Assembly: GCA_002482645.1 (NCBI GenBank)
Contig: DLGJ01000008.1
Coordinates: 434,001 to 498,000, forward strand
Direction of reading: 5' to 3'
DNA length: 64,000 nucleotides
Source of the DNA: Hyphomicrobiaceae bacterium UBA7697
GTDB lineage: Bacteria; Pseudomonadota; Alphaproteobacteria; Rhizobiales; Methyloligellaceae
How positions within the stretch are numbered: position 1 is the first letter of the stretch; each line of letters starts with the position of its first letter. Shown piece after piece: positions 59,938 to 64,000 of the stretch. The notes below the pieces were generated by a model. It was not told the origin of the DNA. It saw only the letters and a program-made list of their open reading frames with translations, and did not search any database. A program made the position numbers and the translations under genes.

Positions 59938-60440
59938 TGCACCGTCTCCGGTCCCTTGAGGGTTTTCTTCATCGTCGTGTTGGACAGCCATTCGTCTCCG
60001 CAAGCCACGCTATTGCGCTGCTGGGCGGCGTAGCCGCGCTTGCTGAAGAAATCGTAGGCGCTGTCGCTCGCATCGACGCTCAGATCGTTGGCGCCGCGCC
60101 CGCCCGCGATCTTCTCCAGAGCATCGGCGAGCAAGGTGCCGACGCCGCGCTCGACCGCCGCCGGATGCACATACAAGAACCCGATTCTGTCGTCGGCCTC
60201 GAGCGAAGCAAAGCCGACGGGCGAACGGCTCATGGTCGCGACGATGGTGGTGTGGCCGGCGAGCCTTTCGGCGAAGGCGGCTTCGTCCCCGGCGGCCGCG
60301 GCCCAGGCCTCCCGTTGCTCGGTCTCATATTCGTCGCCGGTCAGCTCCATGATGCTCGCGCGGAAGATCTCGGCGAGCAAAGGCCCCTCTCCCGGCAGCA
60401 TGGGGCGGAGCGCAAGCTGCGGATTGGCTTCGGCATTCAT
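59934..60440 (-). CDS. GNAT-family N-acetyltransferase
   Basis: A 168-residue GNAT: RPMLPGEGPLLAEIFRASIM, IGFLYVHPAAVERGVGTLLA (motif A, acetyl-CoA loop RGVG), SDSAYDFFSKRGYA. Substrate unknown. It overlaps both neighbours (ATGA with cysS stop upstream and with the small membrane protein downstream). Confidence 0.88.
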   Translation of the reverse strand: MNAEANPQLALRPMLPGEGPLLAEIFRASIMELTGDEYETEQREAWAAAAGDEAAFAERLAGHTTIVATMSRSPVGFASLEADDRIGFLYVHPAAVERGVGTLLADALEKIAGGRGANDLSVDASDSAYDFFSKRGYAAQQRNSVACGDEWLSNTTMKKTLKGPETVQ

Positions 60441-61840
60441 CGCGCCACCTCCCAGGTCGTCTTGAGCTCGCCGGTCTCCGGGTCCTTCGCGTCCTTGAGG
60501 ACGATGCCCATGGCCTGCAGCGCGTCGCGGATGCGGTCGGCTTCTGCGAAGTCCTTGGCCTGGCGGGCCACAAGACGCGCGGCGATCAATTCGTCCACGC
60601 TACCGCTATCGGCTGGGGCTCCGTCCGAACTCGTGCGCTCGATTTTGGCCCGCTCTCCGGAAAACCCGAGAAAGCCGAGTGCCGCGCGGAGTTCGGCGAA
60701 TTGCTTGGCGCCGTGAAGCTTGTGCAGTTCGGCGATGACTTTCGGCGTGTTCAGATCGTCCGACAGCGCCTCGACGATCGCGGACGGCACCTCGGATGCG
60801 GGCTCGTGCGGCTCCACATCGCCATACCAGTCCCAAAGCGTCTTGTGCGCTTCGTCGAGGCTCACGCGCGTCCAGTCCAGCGGCTGCCGGTAATGCGTGC
60901 GGAACATGTTGAAGCGCAGCGCCTCTCCCGGCCAAGCATAGCCCTGCCATCCGGTCAGCAGTTCGTGCACGGTGACGAAATTGCCGAGACTCTTCGACAT
61001 CTTCTCGCCCTCGACCTGCAGGAAGCCGTTATGCATCCACACCTTGGCCATGACATCGGTGCCGTGGGCGCAGCGCGACTGCGCGATCTCGTTCTCATGG
61101 TGCGGGAACACGAGGTCGATGCCGCCGCCATGAATGTCGAAGACTTCGCCGAGATGGGCCGCGGACATGGCCGAGCATTCGATATGCCAGCCGGGACGTC
61201 CCGGCGTCTCGATCCCGCCCGGCGAAGGCCATGAGGGCTCGCCCGGCTTCGAGGGCTTCCACAACACGAAGTCCATGGGATCTTGCTTGAACGGCGCGAC
61301 CTCCACGCGGGCACCCGCCAGCATCTCGTCGAGCGAGCGGCCCGAGAGCGTGCCGTATTCGGGCATCGAGGCGACCCGGAACAGCACGTGGCCCTCGGCC
61401 ACATAGGCGCAGCCCTTCGCGATCAGCCGGTCGATCATCGCGCACATCTGGACGATGTGCTCGGTGGCGCGCGGCTCCACGGTCGGATCGAGAGCGCCGA
61501 GCGCACGCATGTCTTCGTGGAACTGCGCCTCGGTCTTCTCTGTGACCTTGCGAATCGCCTCGTTCAGCGGAGTATCGGGATAGTCCTGCGCGGCCCGCGC
61601 GTTGATCTTGTCGTCCACGTCGGTGATGTTGCGGACATAGGTGACGTGGCCGGGCCCGTAAGTGTGCCGCAGCAGGCGGAACAGGACGTCGAACACGACG
61701 ACGGGGCGCGCATTGCCGATATGGGCGTAGTCGTAGACCGTCGGCCCGCAGACATAGAGGCGCACATTGCCCGGATCGAGAGGTTCGAAGGCCTCTTTCC
61801 GGCGAGTAAGCGTATTGTAGATCGTAAGCGACACTGACAA
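60437..61840 (-). CDS. cysS: Cysteinyl-tRNA synthetase
   Basis: A 467-residue class I synthetase: LYVCGPTVYDYAHIGNAR (HIGH), zinc-site residues in WHIECSAMS and HHENEIAQS, KMSKSLGN loop and a C-terminal anticodon domain. Standard length. First gene of a coupled operon with the GNAT, membrane protein and cimA. Confidence 0.97.
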   Translation of the reverse strand: MSVSLTIYNTLTRRKEAFEPLDPGNVRLYVCGPTVYDYAHIGNARPVVVFDVLFRLLRHTYGPGHVTYVRNITDVDDKINARAAQDYPDTPLNEAIRKVTEKTEAQFHEDMRALGALDPTVEPRATEHIVQMCAMIDRLIAKGCAYVAEGHVLFRVASMPEYGTLSGRSLDEMLAGARVEVAPFKQDPMDFVLWKPSKPGEPSWPSPGGIETPGRPGWHIECSAMSAAHLGEVFDIHGGGIDLVFPHHENEIAQSRCAHGTDVMAKVWMHNGFLQVEGEKMSKSLGNFVTVHELLTGWQGYAWPGEALRFNMFRTHYRQPLDWTRVSLDEAHKTLWDWYGDVEPHEPASEVPSAIVEALSDDLNTPKVIAELHKLHGAKQFAELRAALGFLGFSGERAKIERTSSDGAPADSGSVDELIAARLVARQAKDFAEADRIRDALQAMGIVLKDAKDPETGELKTTWEVAR

Positions 61841-62041
61841 GCCCCTTCGGCTTGAGGCCCGCCGGATGTTCGTCGGAAATGATTGTGAAAGTCAGAAGAA
61901 GAACGACCCGTGCGAGCTATTTTGCTAGCGCGGAATAATGCAGCCGGAAATGATAAGGTTCGATTGCAAGGACATCATCTTGGCCCCGCTTATGGGGGTA
62001 AACCGCGAAATCGTCAAGCAAACCATCTTATTCATGCCGCA

Positions 62042-62069
62042 TTGACCGCAGATTTTGTGCACGCATAAT
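62042..62069 (+). promoter_or_regulatory. Promoter before the DUF2865 gene
   Basis: TTGACC (62042-62047), 16-base spacer, CATAAT (62064-62069), about 38 bases before the GTG start. The rest of the 267-base divergent gap (61841-62107) shows no gene. Confidence 0.45.
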
Positions 62070-62107
62070 GCGACATTGAGGCTTCCCCAAGGATTGGAAT
62101 TATCGTC

Positions 62108-63253
62108 GTGAGGGTCCATCGCGGATTTGGGCGCGTTCTGGCGTCCTGCGTAGAGCATCGGTCGGCTGCCCGGGCCACTGCCGGGCTGGCTGCGTTGACG
62201 CTCGGTTGCCTGGCATTCGTGGGGGGCAGCTTCGCTCAGAGCGAGCAGGATATCCGCTGCATGCAACTGCAGCAGGAGCTCGACGCGGCCCAAGGCGGCG
62301 GCGTGAACCAGCCCGAACTCGCCTCGCTCAACCAGCAAATCGCGCAAGTCACCCAAGTCTATCGGGCCGCCAAGTCCGAGATGGACCAGGCGGGCTGCTA
62401 CGAACGCATGCTCATCTTCGGCCGGGCTCTAAAGCGGACCCCGCGCTGTCTCAGCATGAATGCGCGGGTCGAAGACGCACGGCGGGAATCCGAGCGTCTC
62501 AAGGCCCAGCGCGACTCCCTTGGCGGCGGCGGCAACCGGCGGCGGCAGGAGGAACTCCAGCGCGCCATGCAGCGCAACGGCTGTAGCGGCGTGCCGTCGG
62601 GCGGTGGCGGTTTGTTCGACTTCTTCGGCGGACCGCGCCAGGAGTACCAGACCCCGATCTACCGCAGCATCAATCCCAACGGCCGCTATCGGACGGTCTG
62701 CGTGCGGCTCTGCGACGGGTTCTACTACCCGATCAGCTATTCGACCTATGGCAGCCGGGCGCCCCAGGATGCCCAGCAGTGCCAGGCCAGTTGCGCGGCG
62801 CCGGCCGAACTCTACGTCTATCGCAATCCCGGACAGGAAATCGAGCAAGCCATCTCGCTCTCGGGGTCGGCCTATATGGATTTGCCGGTGGCGCTTCGCT
62901 ACCGCAAGGAATTCGTGAAGGGCTGCTCCTGCAAGAAGGCCGAGTACAACCCCTCCGAGATCGAGGCCGCCAACAAGCAGGCGCTAGGAGCACCGGCCGC
63001 GGGCGCCACCCAGGCGGCGGCCGCTGCCGCGCCGGCTCAGCCCGCGGCACCGGCGCCGGACGGGGCCATGCCGCAGCTCAATCTCGAGATCGATGGGGGG
63101 GCTCAGCCCGAGCTTCAGATCGCGCCCCCGCCGCCGGTGGCCCAACAGGCGGCACCGCCTGTCCCCCAGCCACCTATGCTCCAAGTGCCGCCCGCACCGC
63201 AGGACCAGCCGGGGCAATCTTCTTTCGTCAAGAAATCGCCGGCCGCGAACTAA
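62108..63253 (+). CDS. DUF2865 secreted protein
   Basis: A 381-residue protein. A GTG start at 62108 gives a long signal region (AGLAALTLGCLAFVGGSFAQ). The DUF2865 core has RYRTVCVRLCDGFYYPISYS, DAQQCQASCAAPAELYVYRN and SGSAYMDLPVALRYRKEF then CSCK, with paired cysteines. A proline/alanine-rich C-terminal tail follows (AAPAQPAAPAPDG...). Common in rhizobiales; function unknown, probably envelope-associated. Confidence 0.8.
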   Translation: MRVHRGFGRVLASCVEHRSAARATAGLAALTLGCLAFVGGSFAQSEQDIRCMQLQQELDAAQGGGVNQPELASLNQQIAQVTQVYRAAKSEMDQAGCYERMLIFGRALKRTPRCLSMNARVEDARRESERLKAQRDSLGGGGNRRRQEELQRAMQRNGCSGVPSGGGGLFDFFGGPRQEYQTPIYRSINPNGRYRTVCVRLCDGFYYPISYSTYGSRAPQDAQQCQASCAAPAELYVYRNPGQEIEQAISLSGSAYMDLPVALRYRKEFVKGCSCKKAEYNPSEIEAANKQALGAPAAGATQAAAAAAPAQPAAPAPDGAMPQLNLEIDGGAQPELQIAPPPPVAQQAAPPVPQPPMLQVPPAPQDQPGQSSFVKKSPAAN

Positions 63254-63262
63254 TGCTCCCGG

Positions 63263-64000
63263 CTAGGCCGTCTCGCCGCCAAGCCGGCTGAGAACCCTCT
63301 CGCGCCCGATCATCGGCAGGAGCCGCTTGAGTTCCGGCCCGTGCTCCAGCCCGGTGAGCGCTAGGCGAAGGGGCTGGAACAAGGCGGCCCCCTTCGCTCC
63401 CGTCTCGGTCTTGACCGCGGCCGTCCACGCGCCCCACGTGCCCTCGTCCCAGGGCTCCGGCGGCAGCAGGTTGGCGGCGATCGCGCAAAAGCCGGGATCC
63501 TCGATCCGGGGCTCGACCGGACCGTTCACGACCGTCCACCAGTCCTTGGCGCCGGAGAGCACGGCGAGATTGCCGCGCACCGCATTCCAAAACGGCTCGC
63601 CGCCGGTCACGCCCAGCGTCTCGAGCCGCCCGGCAACGGACGCGTATGGCAGCCCATGCAAGAGCTTTGCATTCAGAAGCCGCAACTCCTGCGGATCGAA
63701 GCGCGCCGGCGCCCGCGAAAGCTTGCCGAATTCGAAGGCGTCGGCCAGCGCGTCGAGGCTCTCATAGGGTGCGACCGGATCGCTCGTGCCGATCGTCGCC
63801 GCATAGCTGACCACGGCCAGAGCTTCGAGTCCGTCCTCCCGCATCCCCTGAATCGAGAGCGACCGGTCCCGCTTCGACAGGGCCTGCCCATCGGCGCCCA
63901 CAAGCAGGTTGTGATGCCCAAGGGCTGGCGGTTTCGCGCCCAATGCCTCGAAGAGCTGGATCTGCGGCGCCGTGTTGGCGACGTGATCCTCGCCGCGAAT
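63263..64000 (-). CDS. gltX: Glutamyl-tRNA synthetase, C-terminal part (5' end outside window)
   Basis: The minus frame is open from the window edge to the TAG at 63263 (245 codons). RGEDHVANTAPQIQLFEALG near the edge and GADGQALSKRD as the KMSKS-type loop identify GluRS; the anticodon-binding domain follows (FWNAVRGNLAVLSGAKDWW). Alphaproteobacteria often have two copies; the short KMSKS variant fits either. Confidence 0.93.
   Translation of the reverse strand: MRGEDHVANTAPQIQLFEALGAKPPALGHHNLLVGADGQALSKRDRSLSIQGMREDGLEALAVVSYAATIGTSDPVAPYESLDALADAFEFGKLSRAPARFDPQELRLLNAKLLHGLPYASVAGRLETLGVTGGEPFWNAVRGNLAVLSGAKDWWTVVNGPVEPRIEDPGFCAIAANLLPPEPWDEGTWGAWTAAVKTETGAKGAALFQPLRLALTGLEHGPELKRLLPMIGRERVLSRLGGETA

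Overview
The window looks like an alphaproteobacterial chromosome, most likely Hyphomicrobiales (a Hyphomicrobium/Methyloceanibacter-like relative). This rests on gene content and order rather than on a search: an adjacent psd-pssA pair, a fused cysN/C, cimA, ppx next to rlmE, guaB close to guaA, a DUF2865 protein and ArsM with an AqpS-like channel. The window divides into an accessory island (1 to about 26,600) and ordinary core chromosome (about 26,600 to 64,000).

Island. A DUF4102-type tyrosine integrase (25023-26306) faces the 3' end of guaA, a known integration hotspot, and the island runs leftward from there past base 1, so its left end is not in view. Next to the integrase are an AlpA-like regulator, a GNAT, a DUF2958 protein and an ArdC anti-restriction protein behind a highly structured leader. 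The rest is almost entirely anti-phage or conflict genes. On the minus strand, abiEi-abiEii, a Gabija-like pair (GajA OLD nuclease and GajB UvrD helicase) and a partial NERD nuclease gene form one tight transcription unit, with a clear promoter and overlapping operator in front of abiEi. Next is a four-gene group (STAS-like/winged helix, a 116-aa protein, a cysteine-cluster protein, and a convergent GHKL ATPase). Then comes a SPARSA pair (Sir2-APAZ plus short Argonaute). A second plus-strand block holds an XRE-headed dynamin-like GTPase, an HNH protein with five 43-residue DnaJ-type zinc-finger repeats, two related PD-(D/E)XK-like proteins without the usual lysine, a Lit-like metallopeptidase and a GIY-YIG-like nuclease. 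The GTPase-HNH pair with the genes behind it, and the STAS/GHKL group, are the best candidates here for undescribed systems.

Core. From guaA onward the genes are housekeeping or common metabolism. They cover purine synthesis (guaA, guaB), RNA methylation (RsmB-like, RlmE), a LysR-GST-PPOX-DJ-1 cluster, arsenic methylation (arsM with an aquaglyceroporin), a DHA2-type MFS pump, Ppx/GppA and a divergent Aat. They continue with tRNA-Gln(CTG), an orphan modA behind a ModE-type palindrome, an OprD-like porin, and sulfate activation (cysD, cysNC) coupled to phosphatidylethanolamine synthesis (psd, pssA). The last part holds an Atm1-type ABC exporter, a LOG-family protein, a coupled cysS-GNAT-small membrane protein-cimA operon, a DUF2865 protein and the 3' part of gltX. 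Two short tandem repeats lie between core genes (44814-44853 and 56693-56803).

All calls are from reading the sequence; no database search was run. Family names rest on visible motifs, lengths and gene order.
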